DNA from: Tumebacillus lacus
Lineage (GTDB): Bacteria > Bacillota > Bacilli > Tumebacillales > Tumebacillaceae
NCBI RefSeq assembly: GCF_026410385.1
Contig: NZ_JAPMLT010000010.1
Span: forward strand, 111,016-175,015
Length of the DNA stretch: 64,000 bases
Direction: 5' to 3'
In this document: positions 46,729-56,117 of the stretch, in pieces
Layout of the letters: the number at the start of each line of letters is the position of its first letter
How positions within the stretch are numbered: position 1 is the first letter of the stretch
The notes under the pieces: generated by a model
What the model was told of the DNA's origin: nothing
Database searches by the model: none
What the model saw: only the letters and a program-made list of their open reading frames with translations
Translations under genes and position numbers: made by a program

Positions 46729-46757
46729 CCTCTCCAACTCCGTTGGAGAGGTTTTTT
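46729..46757 (+). terminator. Terminator of asnB
   Basis: CCTCTCCAAC/GTTGGAGAGG perfect 10-bp stem, 3-base loop, six Ts. Confidence 0.92.
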
Positions 46758-46859
46758 GCATGGAATGGGGGGAGATCTCGAGATAGGGGCTATACTGTCT
46801 TCTAAACATGGAATATACTCTATATACGACGAACATTTTTTGGAAAGGGGGATTTCTCC

Positions 46860-47306
46860 TTGAGTTCGAAGCGCAGACGCTTTTACTTAGTAGCAGAAGA
46901 TATCATGCCGGAAGCGATGGTCAAGACGGTACTCGTCAAAGACATGTTGGCGCGCGGCGAATCGAATACGGTACATGAAGCGGTGAATGCTGTCGGCTTG
47001 TCGCGTTCCGCTTTTTATAAATACAGAGATCTCGTCTTTTTATACGAAGAGGAAGGCAACGGTCGACCGGTCACGCTGTCGATGATCTTGGAACATCGTC
47101 AGGGGAGTCTGTCCTCCGTGCTGAACAACATCGCCCAGTTTGGCGGCAACATCATTACGATCAACCAAGGGATTCCGATGAGTCAGGCGGCTCATGTGAC
47201 GGCCACCATCGACGTCCAACACCTGTCCGGCTCGCTCGATGAATTGGTCGAGCGGCTGGAAGGAATGACCGGCGTACGCAAAGTGGAGATCGTCGGCTAC
47301 AGCTAA
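46860..47306 (+). CDS. pheB: ACT-domain protein (PheB family)
   Basis: UPF0735 family. N-terminal helix-turn-helix-like part (VHEAVNAVGLSRSAFYKY) and a C-terminal ACT domain at about 72-147 that would bind an amino acid. B. subtilis PheB is encoded just after obg; here about 12.7 kb separates the two. Function is unproven; the neighbour is thrB rather than pheA. TTG is the start, 8 bases after AAAGGGGG. Confidence 0.9.
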   Translation: MSSKRRRFYLVAEDIMPEAMVKTVLVKDMLARGESNTVHEAVNAVGLSRSAFYKYRDLVFLYEEEGNGRPVTLSMILEHRQGSLSSVLNNIAQFGGNIITINQGIPMSQAAHVTATIDVQHLSGSLDELVERLEGMTGVRKVEIVGYS

Positions 47307-47324
47307 CGGGGAGGGGACACCGCG

Positions 47325-48257
47325 ATGAGTGTCAGGATCAGAGTGCCGGCGACGTCGGCCAACCTCGGTCCCGGCTTCGACAGTCTGGGGATGTCTGTGT
47401 CCCTGTACAACATCTTGGAATTTGAAGAGCGGTCGCAAGGTTCGATCCGCATCGAAGTGTCCGGCGAAGGCGTCGACGACGTGCCGCGCACCCCCGAGTA
47501 CAACCTCGCCTATCGCGGCTTTGCCCGCTATTTTGAGGCGCGGGGCAGCAAACCGCCGGGGGTACGCCTGCACCTGAACAACAACGTCCCGGTCACGCGG
47601 GGGCTTGGCTCCAGTGCCACGGCGATCGTCAGCGGTCTTTATGCGGCTGCGCTGATCGACGGGCGCGACATCTCCCGTAAAGACTTGCTCGACCTCGCCG
47701 TGCAGATCGAAGGCCACCCGGACAACGTGGCGCCGGCAGTCCTCGGCGGATTTGTCGTCAGCGGGTTGTACGGGGGCGGCGATGCACGGCGGGTGCACGC
47801 AGTGCGATTTGACCCGCCCAAAGGACTCCACTGTGTGGTGGCGGTGCCGAGCTTCATGCTCTCGACCGGTCTGGCCCGGCGCGTGCTGCCAAACGAAGTG
47901 GTGTTTGCCGACGCGGTGCAAAACGTGTGCGGCACCGCACTGGTCGTGGCGGCGCTCGCCAAAGGGGACGTGGCGGAACTCGCCCGCATCCTGCCCGACG
48001 CGATGGCCGACCGCCTCCATCAGCCGTATCGGCTTCCGTTGATCAAAGGCAGCGAACTCGCCATCGAAGCGGCCAAAGCGGCCGGCGCGTTTGCGGTGAC
48101 GATCAGCGGTTCCGGCCCGTCGTTGATCGCGTTCACCGATGACGCAGGGCTGCGCGTCGGCGATGCGATGCGACAATCGTTTGCCCGTTCCGGCGTTTCG
48201 ACGCGTATCTTGCAATTGAAGCCGGAATCGCAAGGCATACACCTGTTACGACCCTGA
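47325..48257 (+). CDS. thrB: Homoserine kinase
   Basis: GHMP-family kinase that phosphorylates homoserine for threonine synthesis. The 310-residue protein starts VRVPATSANLGPGFDSLG, has the ATP loop PVTRGLGSSATA near 88 and EGHPDNVAPAVLGG. hom and thrC are not adjacent. GGGGAGGGG precedes the ATG. Cotranscribed with the ACT gene 18 bases upstream, which suggests amino-acid-responsive regulation. Confidence 0.95.
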   Translation: MSVRIRVPATSANLGPGFDSLGMSVSLYNILEFEERSQGSIRIEVSGEGVDDVPRTPEYNLAYRGFARYFEARGSKPPGVRLHLNNNVPVTRGLGSSATAIVSGLYAAALIDGRDISRKDLLDLAVQIEGHPDNVAPAVLGGFVVSGLYGGGDARRVHAVRFDPPKGLHCVVAVPSFMLSTGLARRVLPNEVVFADAVQNVCGTALVVAALAKGDVAELARILPDAMADRLHQPYRLPLIKGSELAIEAAKAAGAFAVTISGSGPSLIAFTDDAGLRVGDAMRQSFARSGVSTRILQLKPESQGIHLLRP

Positions 48258-48334
48258 TGCGCCGGTTGCAAGAAGCTCCGGCGCATAGTATGTTATGTAT
48301 ACTGATTTTTGAAGAGACGGAGAGGAGGAGCCGC

Positions 48335-49276
48335 ATGCAACACATCGGATCGACCCTGAATTTTGGCGCACGTTTCAAAGAACAACAGTCTGCCTACACA
48401 CCGGATTATTTCCGGGAGCGACTGCCGCAGGTACGCACATTGGGCGTGGATGATCAGACGATTCGAGCAGGCGCGATCCTCCTGCTGGACCTGCTGAAAC
48501 AAGAGCGCGTGTGCGGCAGTTGCAAAGGGTTTGACCAGTGCGGCAAAGAAGGCGACGCAAAAGGTCACTACGACATGCTCGACGTCTACAACGGTCAATT
48601 GACGGTGCGCACCACGCACTGCAACGAATACCTCAAGTTTGTGGAGCGACGCGAGATCGACAATCTCAAAGAATTCTCCGAAAAGACGCAGGAAGACAAA
48701 CGCTACCGTTTCGACAACTACCCGGTCGAACAGGCGCGCAAACATCCGAAATTGTACGCGGCGGCGATGGAGTTTGCGGAAGCGTTCACGACCGGTCGCC
48801 AAAACCTCAGCGACGCGCAAAAAGGGCTGTATATCTTCGGCCCGCCGGGCGTCGGCAAAACGCACCTGATGCTGGCGATCTGCAACCGGCTCGACGACCG
48901 CAAAGTCCCGAACATCTTCGTCCGCGCCGATTCGATCTTCGACAAGCTGCGGATGAGCGTTGCGTCCGGCAAAGAGATGGAGACGGTGATCGAAAAATAT
49001 TGCACCGTTCCCGTGCTCGCCATCGACGAGTTCGCCCAAGAGCGGGCCAACGAATTTACGCTGGACAAGATGTTCCGCATCATCAACTACCGCTTCTCCA
49101 ACCAACTGCCGACGCTGTTCACGTCCAACTACGAGCCGCCGGCCGTCTACCGTCCGTTCCAAGAACAGTCCAAGACGGTCGACGCGATGATCTCCCGGAT
49201 CATTCAGATGACCAAAATCGGTCGGCTCTCGGGTAAAGACGCCCGTTTGTCGCACATGGAGATCCTCGACAATTAA
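48335..49276 (+). CDS. DnaI-like helicase-loader ATPase
   Basis: AAA+ ATPase of the DnaC/DnaI family, which loads the replicative helicase. N-terminal zinc-binding segment with CGSCKGFDQCG and a later HCNEY, like DnaI; Walker A GPPGVGKT from residue 169, Walker B VLAIDEF near 225. 313 residues. ATG 48335 is 5 bases after GAGAGGAGGAG. No dnaB is adjacent, so it may be the chromosomal DnaI or a paralogue. Confidence 0.85.
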   Translation: MQHIGSTLNFGARFKEQQSAYTPDYFRERLPQVRTLGVDDQTIRAGAILLLDLLKQERVCGSCKGFDQCGKEGDAKGHYDMLDVYNGQLTVRTTHCNEYLKFVERREIDNLKEFSEKTQEDKRYRFDNYPVEQARKHPKLYAAAMEFAEAFTTGRQNLSDAQKGLYIFGPPGVGKTHLMLAICNRLDDRKVPNIFVRADSIFDKLRMSVASGKEMETVIEKYCTVPVLAIDEFAQERANEFTLDKMFRIINYRFSNQLPTLFTSNYEPPAVYRPFQEQSKTVDAMISRIIQMTKIGRLSGKDARLSHMEILDN

Positions 49277-49294
49277 CCGGAAAAACGACACGCG

Positions 49295-49323
49295 AAAAAC
49301 CTGCCGCAAGTGGCAGGTTTTTT
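49295..49323 (+). terminator. Terminator of the DnaI-like gene
   Basis: AAAACCTGCC/GGCAGGTTTT 10-bp stem with a 6-base loop and trailing Ts. Confidence 0.9.
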
Positions 49324-49363
49324 CTATTTCGGGATGGGTATACTACCCCTGAGGTGACGAACG

Positions 49364-49888
49364 ATGAAAAAGAATGGGCGTATCCTCGCGGCAACCGCGT
49401 TGCTGCTTGCGACCCCGGCGTTTCAGAACCACGCCGCAGCCGTCGGCACCGACGGGCTGATCCCTGATTTCAAAGTGGCCAAACAAACGCACGCCACAAA
49501 CGACAAAGCGCTCGAACCGTTCCGCAAACACTTTGAAGAATCTCGCAAACTCGATTTGGAGATCCGTGCGGAGATGCACGAGATGCGCGAAGAGACAAAA
49601 TCGCTGCGCAAGCTCGTCCGGGAATCGGGCGATCTGAAGCTCAAGGAACAATTGGAAAAAGACCTGACCGCGTTTCATGACAAACTGCGCGAGGCGCATC
49701 GTCTGCACAAGACGAACGAATCGCTCACGAAACAGATTCAAACAGCACGGCACAGCGGAGAGTTGGCGAAACTGCGCGAATTGGTCCCGAAACTAGTGGA
49801 AAACAAGACCCGTCAATTGGAATTGATACGGTCAGCGCACCAGGAATTGTTAGCTGAACATACGAAAATCCAAGAAAAATTGCGCTGA
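49364..49888 (+). CDS. Secreted coiled-coil protein, unknown
   Basis: A 174-residue protein with a signal peptide ending near residue 26 (NHAAA) and then an almost wholly helical, Glu/Lys/Leu-rich region from about 45 to 174. No domain recognised. GAGGTGA precedes the ATG. Confidence 0.72.
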   Translation: MKKNGRILAATALLLATPAFQNHAAAVGTDGLIPDFKVAKQTHATNDKALEPFRKHFEESRKLDLEIRAEMHEMREETKSLRKLVRESGDLKLKEQLEKDLTAFHDKLREAHRLHKTNESLTKQIQTARHSGELAKLRELVPKLVENKTRQLELIRSAHQELLAEHTKIQEKLR

Positions 49889-49954
49889 TGTGACATAATG
49901 TGTCGTATTTTTACAAAGTCTACAAAAAAATAATATGTCTCAAGACGGCAAGTG

Positions 49955-49963
49955 TGTTATACT
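49955..49963 (+). promoter_or_regulatory. Extended -10 promoter of the PhnD-like gene
   Basis: TGT-TATACT about 50 bases before the ATG; no good -35. The flanking sequence is AT-rich. Confidence 0.5.
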
Positions 49964-50012
49964 GACTCTGGATTTTGAAATCAAATACCATTTCATCATC
50001 GGGGGAAACGAA

Positions 50013-50936
50013 ATGTTCAAAAAATCTTTGGTAGTAGGTATGTCTTTGGCACTGGCGGCAACTGCGCTGGTTGGTTGCGGTGAAAAGGAAGGCGAAAAGT
50101 CCGGCGACGCTGGCAAGAAAGACGAACTGGTCTCCGCACCGGAGAAACTGGTTGTCGGCTTCATCCCGTCCCAAAACGCAGAAACTCTGCAAGCAAAAGC
50201 AAAGCCGATGGGCGATATGCTGTCCAAAGAGCTGGGGATTCCGGTTGAAGTAAAAGTCACCACCAACTACACCGGTCTGATCGAGGCAATGGCTGCGAAG
50301 AAAATCGACATCGGCTTCCTGAGCCCGGTCGACTACGTCTTTGCAAAAGACAAGAAGCAGGCTGTCACCATCTTGCTGCAAACCGTTCGTAACGGTTCGC
50401 CGACCTACCGCGCACAGTTCGTCAAGCAAAAGTCGAACACTGCGATCAAAGAACTGAAAGACGTCAAAGGCAAGAAAGTTGCTTTCATCTCTGCAACTTC
50501 CGCTGCAGGCTACACCTACCCGTCCGCGATGCTCAAAGAAATCGGCATCGATGCACAAACCGACGTGGAAGGCATCATGGCTGGCGGCCACGACAAAGCG
50601 CTGATGGCGCTGTACCGTGGCGACGTTGACGTAGCGACCACCTTCGAAGATGCTCGCACCACGATCAAGAAGGAAGCTCCGGACGCGATGGAGAAACTCG
50701 AAGTCTTCGCATACTCCGAGCCGATCCCGAACGACACCGTTTCCATCCGCAACGGCTTCACTCCGGAATACCAAAAGAAAGTGCAAGACGCTTTCATCAA
50801 GATCATGTCGACTGAAGAAGGCAAAAAGATCGGCAAAGAGATCTACACCTTCGACAACCTCGTCCCGGGCGACGACAAGAACTTCGATCCGGTTCGCAAA
50901 GTCATCAAAGCGCTGGGCATCGAAGAATCCAAGTAA
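50013..50936 (+). CDS. PhnD-like phosphate/phosphonate-binding lipoprotein
   Basis: Periplasmic-binding-protein type II fold of the PhnD/PtxB family, 307 residues. A lipobox ends in LVGC, so the mature protein is membrane-tethered. LVVGFIPSQNAETL, IGFLSPVDYVFA and ISATSAAGYTYPSAML fit the family. No permease or ATPase is adjacent, so the partner transporter must be elsewhere. Ligand (phosphonate, phosphite or another) cannot be told. GGGGGAAACGAA precedes the ATG. Codon use and strong flanking signals suggest high expression. Confidence 0.88.
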   Translation: MFKKSLVVGMSLALAATALVGCGEKEGEKSGDAGKKDELVSAPEKLVVGFIPSQNAETLQAKAKPMGDMLSKELGIPVEVKVTTNYTGLIEAMAAKKIDIGFLSPVDYVFAKDKKQAVTILLQTVRNGSPTYRAQFVKQKSNTAIKELKDVKGKKVAFISATSAAGYTYPSAMLKEIGIDAQTDVEGIMAGGHDKALMALYRGDVDVATTFEDARTTIKKEAPDAMEKLEVFAYSEPIPNDTVSIRNGFTPEYQKKVQDAFIKIMSTEEGKKIGKEIYTFDNLVPGDDKNFDPVRKVIKALGIEESK

Positions 50937-50952
50937 TTTCCAACCGACATCA

Positions 50953-50983
50953 AACGACTCTCCTTCTGGAGGGTCGTTTTTTT
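50953..50983 (+). terminator. Terminator of the PhnD-like gene
   Basis: AACGACTCTCC/GGAGGGTCGTT stem (one G-T pair), 4-base loop, Ts after it. Confidence 0.9.
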
Positions 50984-51072
50984 GTCGGAAAATATGTATT
51001 CGTTCCTGACAGGTTCTAACAAACATCGCATCCCGAATACGCTAGAGTAATAGACAAAGGAGAGTGGATGCG

Positions 51073-52008
51073 ATGAAGGGCAAGCAAATCAGCATGGGGG
51101 CGTTGACGGTGCTCCTCTTGAGCGCGGTGGCGTGGACGGTTGCAGTCGCAGCCGAACCGACCAAGCAGGCGCAATCAGTAGCGGCGGCGTCGGTGATCCG
51201 CTTGGAACAGGAGATGTTGGAACGGGCATCCGCACAGTCGTTGACGGAACAGTCTATGAACATTTCTCCGCTCGCAGAACGGATCTCGCACCAGAGCGGA
51301 TTTGCCGATTGGCTGGCAGCGGATGCTGTGCTCTTGCGCACCCTTTACGATCCGGACGGACATGAGACGGCGTTGCTGTGGCAGATCGAGCGGGAAGGGG
51401 TGGCAACCGGCTACCTCGTCAGCACGCTGGACGGTCAAAACGTTTACGAATACAGCCGGCAGTCCGCTCCGTCGTTGCCGTCGGACATCGCGGGACAAGC
51501 GGTTGCCAAGGGCTACATGTACGCAGGCCCCGGTCTGCACCTCGTCTGGCTCAACGGCGAGAAAGGGTTGGAGCTGTACGATCTCGTGCGACGTCAGACG
51601 TTGCCAGGCGGGGAACTGGTGGGCAAATTGCCCGCTTTGACGCCGATGCCGGAGTCAGCGCCACTACGTGAGCAGGATCTCGCGGCGGTCGCCTCTCCCG
51701 CCGACAGCGCGTTGTATGCGGTCGGATTGTTCGGAGCCGCGAAACACCACGCACAAAAAAACGGCTTCCCGTCCCTTGCGGCGTACGCAGGGGAGGAAGC
51801 CGGAGCAGAGTCCGCTTTTGTCGTCTACGAATCGATCCCGGATCAGCTGAAGATCGTTTTCCAGATCTCCCGACTCATCCGGCACGGCGACTTTACCTAC
51901 GCAGGACTGATCGATCCGTTTACAGAAGGAGAAGAACCGGCGCCCGTCTACGTCGACAGCCGGTTCCCCGTCGCGGCTGTGCCTGTGAGCACGCCGTCCG
52001 CCAAATAG
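51073..52008 (+). CDS. Exported protein, unknown
   Basis: A 311-residue protein with an N-terminal signal or anchor (MGALTVLLLSAVAWTVAVA) and no recognised domain. ATG 51073 is 10 bases after AAGGAG; GTG 51064 touches that site. Its last 61 bases overlap the convergent yqhG gene. Confidence 0.72.
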   Translation: MKGKQISMGALTVLLLSAVAWTVAVAAEPTKQAQSVAAASVIRLEQEMLERASAQSLTEQSMNISPLAERISHQSGFADWLAADAVLLRTLYDPDGHETALLWQIEREGVATGYLVSTLDGQNVYEYSRQSAPSLPSDIAGQAVAKGYMYAGPGLHLVWLNGEKGLELYDLVRRQTLPGGELVGKLPALTPMPESAPLREQDLAAVASPADSALYAVGLFGAAKHHAQKNGFPSLAAYAGEEAGAESAFVVYESIPDQLKIVFQISRLIRHGDFTYAGLIDPFTEGEEPAPVYVDSRFPVAAVPVSTPSAK

Positions 52009-52832
52009 AGCAGACCGAAATGAAACGGCGCGATGGCGATGCGCGGTGCACATCGCCATTCCAACTCGGCGATTCGCAATTCGCGCTCGGCTGCGTACAT
52101 CGCAGCCTTTTTTTCTTTTTCACCGTCCGTTTTGTTTTCATCGGCGTTGACGAGACACAGCGATTCGTAATAGGTCTCGAGCTGTTCCCGTTCGCGGGCC
52201 AGATGTTCGTTCGCTTCTTCCGCCCACGTGTGGTCGAGCGCGGAGATGTCGCCTTCAACCGCTTGGCGGATGATGTGATAGCCTTCGCTCAGGGAGAGCG
52301 AAGGAGAGGAGGTCGTCACTGTGCGGGCCGGAGCATCGGTCAGGGTCAGGCGTTCGATCTCCCCGTAGGCTTCGCGGAACACTTGACCTGAGCGCAGATC
52401 AACCGCGTAGGACACCATCTCATCGCGGCGGCGGTCGGCGACAAACGACAGTTTGAACGTCGCCAACAGATAGGGCGACAAGGCGCGGCCCGCTGTCCCG
52501 GCTCCTGTTTGGTACGCCCGGGTGAAGCGGCCGCGCTTTTGCACAGACTCGATGATTTTGTTCAAACGAAACGATCCGAGCGTGACAAACTCGATCCGTT
52601 CCACACCCTCCATCTCCACACCCGGCGCAAACGACAGCGACAGCACCGAGTTGGCCGGATTTTGCCCGGTCGCTTCGACGTACATCCAATAGAAAGGCCG
52701 GTCGGTCAGCTCCTTGTCGATGTCGCGGGGCAGTTCCACCTGCAGAAAATCAGGCTGATCGATCAGAATCGGCGCGTCGACCGCTTGAAAATAGCGGCGG
52801 CAAAAATCTTGAATCTGCTCGTTGCTCTCCAT
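51948..52832 (-). CDS. yqhG: YqhG-family protein
   Basis: Function unknown, 294 residues, rich in acidic helices near the C-terminus (about 205-265). Identity rests on position: in B. subtilis yqhG and the SNF2 gene yqhH lie together, divergent from gcvT. AGGAGGTGACG precedes the ATG. Downstream of the SNF2 gene by about 43 bases, so the two form an operon. Its 3' end overlaps a convergent gene by 61 bases. Confidence 0.8.
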   Translation of the reverse strand: MESNEQIQDFCRRYFQAVDAPILIDQPDFLQVELPRDIDKELTDRPFYWMYVEATGQNPANSVLSLSFAPGVEMEGVERIEFVTLGSFRLNKIIESVQKRGRFTRAYQTGAGTAGRALSPYLLATFKLSFVADRRRDEMVSYAVDLRSGQVFREAYGEIERLTLTDAPARTVTTSSPSLSLSEGYHIIRQAVEGDISALDHTWAEEANEHLAREREQLETYYESLCLVNADENKTDGEKEKKAAMYAAERELRIAELEWRCAPRIAIAPFHFGLLYLADGVLTGTAATGNRLST

Positions 52833-52875
52833 GTTGCGTCACCTCCTGGCAGCTATGCGGCGGACAGATCGCAGG

Positions 52876-54558
52876 CTAGACCTTGATCGACGCCTCTTTC
52901 AACTTTTCGCCCAGCTCGTCAAATTTAGACTTTAACTCATCGCGCGAGGCCCCTTTGACCAGCAGATCCATCATGTCATGGTCAAACTGCCGCCCGACCC
53001 GCAAGTTGCCAAGGATCAGGTCGAGTTCGCCGATGACCAGTTCGAACATCGTGATCTTTTCATCAAGCAGGGAGACGATGTGCTCTTCAATCGTGCCGCG
53101 CGTTGACAAGTTGTACACATGCACGTCTTTCGTCTGGCCGAGCCGGTGCACACGGCCGATCCGTTGCTCGACCCGCATCGGGTTCCACGGGAGGTCAAAG
53201 TTGATCACGTGATGGCAGAACTGCAGGTTGATCCCTTCGCCGCCCGCCTCGGTCGCCACGAGCACTTGGAAACGGTTTTTGAACAGCTCCGTCATCCAGT
53301 CCTTCTTGCTCTTTTTAAACCCGCCGCGGAACATGACCGCCTTGATCCCGTTTTGCTGGAGCATGTACAAAATAAAGTCTTGCGTGGCCCGGTATTCTGT
53401 GAAAATGATCACTTTATCGTCGATCTGTTGGATCAGTTCGATGCATTTGTTCACCTTCGTATACGCTTCGATGCTCCCGGCGAGGTCATACAACTGCGTC
53501 ACCCGATCCCGAATATCCGACGGGGTCTTTTCGCTTTCCATCATCGCTTTGAGCGACACAAGCGCCGCATACGGCGACGAGCAGATCTGCCGCTGCAAGC
53601 CGATCAGCTGCAATACGTTGCCGCGCCCTTGTTCGCGGAGCACTTCGTACTGTTCCTTGATGAAACGGGTCACTTCGTCGTAGAGATTCCGTTCGTCTTC
53701 GTTGAGGTCCAGCATGATCGACTGGACATTGCGCCGGGTAAATTGCACGCCGCCTTCCGAGCGCTTGTTGCGGATCATGACTTCCGACAGCGCTTCTTTG
53801 AGTTCGCCTCTGTTTTTCGGCAACCGTTTGTTCTCCATAAACGTCGAGGAATAGTCGGTTTGGGAGCCGAGTTGACCCGGTTTGAGCAGCGTGATCAGGT
53901 TGTACAACTCTTTCATGTCGTTTTGCACCGGCGTGGCGGTGAGCAGGAGCAAGTATTTTTTCCGCAGCGTGTTGATCAGTTCCCAGTTTTTCGATTTGCG
54001 GTTTTTCAGCTTATGCGCTTCGTCGACGATCACCAGATCCCAGTCTTGCGCAAGCACGATCTCGCGGTGTTGCTCGCGTTTCGCCGTGTCAATCGAGGAG
54101 ACCACGATGTCGCAGTCGGTCCAGCTATACGTGCTTTTTTGCGCCCATGCGGTGATCTTGAATTTTTGGTTCAACTCGCGCACCCATTGGATCACCAGCG
54201 AAGAAGGCACGAGGATCAACACTTTTTTTACCAAGCCCCGGATCAGGTACTCTTTGAGGATCAGCCCGGCCTCAATCGTTTTGCCAAGGCCGACCTCGTC
54301 CGCCAAGATCGCGCGCCCGTGCAGTTCGTTGAGCACCTTTTTGGCGGTGTCCAGTTGGTGGGGGTAGGGCGTGATCTCCGGCAGTTGATCCAGACAGATC
54401 AGTTGATCAAAATTGGGCGACACCCGCGTCAGCTCCGATTGATAGGCCAGTCGAAACAATTCCGGGCTGCCAAAGTCCCCCGCCTGTTCCCGCTCCAGAA
54501 ACTGTTCAAAAAGCCCTTCCTCCCACTCCCGTGCAGGCATGGCGTCCACCTTTTCCAA
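52876..54558 (-). CDS. SNF2-family DEAD/DEAH helicase (YqhH-like)
   Basis: ATP-dependent DNA or RNA translocase of the SNF2/RapA type, 560 residues. Motif I ADEVGLGKTIEAG, motif II DEAH, motif III TATPVQND, and the C-terminal RecA domain with motif V ATEAGGEGIN and motif VI QRIGRVHRLGQ are intact. TTG start (GGAGGTGAC 7 bases upstream). It is divergent from the glycine riboswitch and paired with yqhG; the biological role is unknown. Confidence 0.92.
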   Translation of the reverse strand: MEKVDAMPAREWEEGLFEQFLEREQAGDFGSPELFRLAYQSELTRVSPNFDQLICLDQLPEITPYPHQLDTAKKVLNELHGRAILADEVGLGKTIEAGLILKEYLIRGLVKKVLILVPSSLVIQWVRELNQKFKITAWAQKSTYSWTDCDIVVSSIDTAKREQHREIVLAQDWDLVIVDEAHKLKNRKSKNWELINTLRKKYLLLLTATPVQNDMKELYNLITLLKPGQLGSQTDYSSTFMENKRLPKNRGELKEALSEVMIRNKRSEGGVQFTRRNVQSIMLDLNEDERNLYDEVTRFIKEQYEVLREQGRGNVLQLIGLQRQICSSPYAALVSLKAMMESEKTPSDIRDRVTQLYDLAGSIEAYTKVNKCIELIQQIDDKVIIFTEYRATQDFILYMLQQNGIKAVMFRGGFKKSKKDWMTELFKNRFQVLVATEAGGEGINLQFCHHVINFDLPWNPMRVEQRIGRVHRLGQTKDVHVYNLSTRGTIEEHIVSLLDEKITMFELVIGELDLILGNLRVGRQFDHDMMDLLVKGASRDELKSKFDELGEKLKEASIKV

Positions 54559-54630
54559 GAGCGTCACCTCCGAGTCTGTAATTTGTTCGGATAGTATGAC
54601 CCAAAACAGGGAAAATTTTTCGTGGGACAC

Positions 54631-54658
54631 TTTCAAATGGATCATTTTGTGATATGAT
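54631..54658 (+). promoter_or_regulatory. Promoter of the gcv operon
   Basis: TTTCAA, 16 bases, TATGAT with TGA before it (extended -10). Transcription would start about 25 bases before the riboswitch. Confidence 0.6.
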
Positions 54659-54689
54659 GTAGGGGAACTTAATCTGTGTTTGCGAATGA

Positions 54690-54922
54690 TCGCTGGCGGG
54701 AGAGCACGTAATGTTCGGGTTTTGACCGACTTTGCGTCGCCGAAGGAGCAAGTGACAGCCCTACCCAGGGCTGCATGAATCTCTCAGGCAAAAGCACCGT
54801 CGCGGGACGCAACTCTGGAGAGAGCCGTTTGCCTGTCTCGAAAACGCGCAACGGCCACCCACGGGGTAACTGAGTCGACCGAACGGACGGCGCAGGGAAC
54901 TCTCAGGTGAAGCGGACAGAGG
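54690..54922 (+). ncRNA. Tandem glycine riboswitch
   Basis: Two adjacent aptamers. The first has GCGGGAGAGCAC, CGCCGAAGGAGCAA and TGAATCTCTCAGGCAAAAG; the second begins GACGCAACTCTGGAGAG and ends ACTCTCAGGTGAAGCGGACAG. These strings match the B. subtilis gcvT leader in order. Glycine binding normally prevents termination and turns on the cleavage operon. Confidence 0.95.
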
Positions 54923-54960
54923 AGACCGGGGCCCTGACAGGCGTACGTGTCTCCTTTTTT
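54921..54960 (+). terminator. Glycine-riboswitch terminator
   Basis: GGAGAC/GTCTCC stem around a GC-rich loop, followed by six Ts, 37 bases before gcvT. Confidence 0.88.
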
Positions 54961-54996
54961 GTATGTTATTTTTCTCAATCAACAGGAGGAATCGGC

Positions 54997-56097
54997 GTGG
55001 AGCATCTGAAAAAGACACCTCTTTATGAGGTGTACCCGAGCTACGGCGGCAAGATCATCGATTTTGGCGGTTGGGCGCTGCCGGTGCAGTATTCCGGCAT
55101 CCTGGACGAGCATGAGGCGGTGCGCACGCGCGCCGGTCTGTTCGATGTCTCGCACATGGGCGAGATCACCGTCAAAGGCCCTGACGCGCTGGCCAACATT
55201 CAGAAATGGATCACCAACGACGCTTCCAAACTGGCGAACGGCCAAGCTCTCTACTCGCCGATCTGCCACGAAGACGGCGGCACGGTCGACGACCTGCTCG
55301 TCTACAAAAAGGCGGACGATGACTATCTGCTCGTCGTCAATGCGGCCAACATCGAAAAAGACTATGAGCACGTCAAAAAATACAGCTTCGGCAACGTGGA
55401 GATCGTCAACGTCTCCGCCGATGTCGCGCAACTGGCGCTGCAAGGCCCGCTGGCCGAGCAAGTGTTGCAAAAACTCACCACGGCCGACCTGAGCCAGATC
55501 AAGTATTTCTGGTTCTTGGAAAATGCCGACGTCGCAGGCGTCAACTCGCTGATCTCCCGTACGGGCTACACCGGCGAAGACGGATTTGAGATCTACTGCG
55601 ACGCGAAAGACGCTGCCAAGCTCTGGGCGGCGATCTTGGAAGCGGGCAAAGAAGACGGCGTGCTGCCGATCGGACTTGGCGCCCGCGACACGCTGCGCTT
55701 CGAAGCGCGTCTGCCGCTCTACGGCCAAGAGATCACCGACACGATCTCGCCGCTGGAAGCGGGACTTGGCTTCTTTGTCAAACTGGACAAAGAGGAGGAC
55801 TTCCTCGGCAAGGACGCTCTGAAAAAGCAAAAAGAAGAAGGTCTCAAGCGCAAACTGGTCGGCTTTGAGATGATCGAACGCGGCATCCCGCGCTCCCACT
55901 ACGAGATCCAAGTCAACGGTCGCACCATCGGCGAATGCACCACCGGCACGATGGGTCCGACGGTGAAAAAAAACATCGGCCTTGGCCTGATCGAAACCGA
56001 ATACGCAAAGATCGGTCAAGAGCTCGACGTGATCATCCGCGGCAAAGCGGTCAAAGCTGTGATCATCAAAACGCCGTTCTATAAGCGTCAGAAGTAA
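54997..56097 (+). CDS. gcvT: Glycine cleavage system T protein (aminomethyltransferase)
   Basis: Releases ammonia and passes the methylene group to tetrahydrofolate. The 366-residue protein carries [23 protein letters not shown] and [12 protein letters not shown] start, with AGGAGGA 6 bases upstream. First gene of the operon under the glycine riboswitch. gcvH is not in the window. Confidence 0.96.
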   Translation: MEHLKKTPLYEVYPSYGGKIIDFGGWALPVQYSGILDEHEAVRTRAGLFDVSHMGEITVKGPDALANIQKWITNDASKLANGQALYSPICHEDGGTVDDLLVYKKADDDYLLVVNAANIEKDYEHVKKYSFGNVEIVNVSADVAQLALQGPLAEQVLQKLTTADLSQIKYFWFLENADVAGVNSLISRTGYTGEDGFEIYCDAKDAAKLWAAILEAGKEDGVLPIGLGARDTLRFEARLPLYGQEITDTISPLEAGLGFFVKLDKEEDFLGKDALKKQKEEGLKRKLVGFEMIERGIPRSHYEIQVNGRTIGECTTGTMGPTVKKNIGLGLIETEYAKIGQELDVIIRGKAVKAVIIKTPFYKRQK

Positions 56098-56117
56098 GAC
56101 TTCAAGGAGGCTACCAC

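Noticed and set aside
48257..48334. N-terminal extension of the DnaI-like protein starting on the thrB stop
   Set aside because: The internal ATG 48335 has a strong ribosome binding site; the extension contains a hairpin and no DnaI-like sequence.
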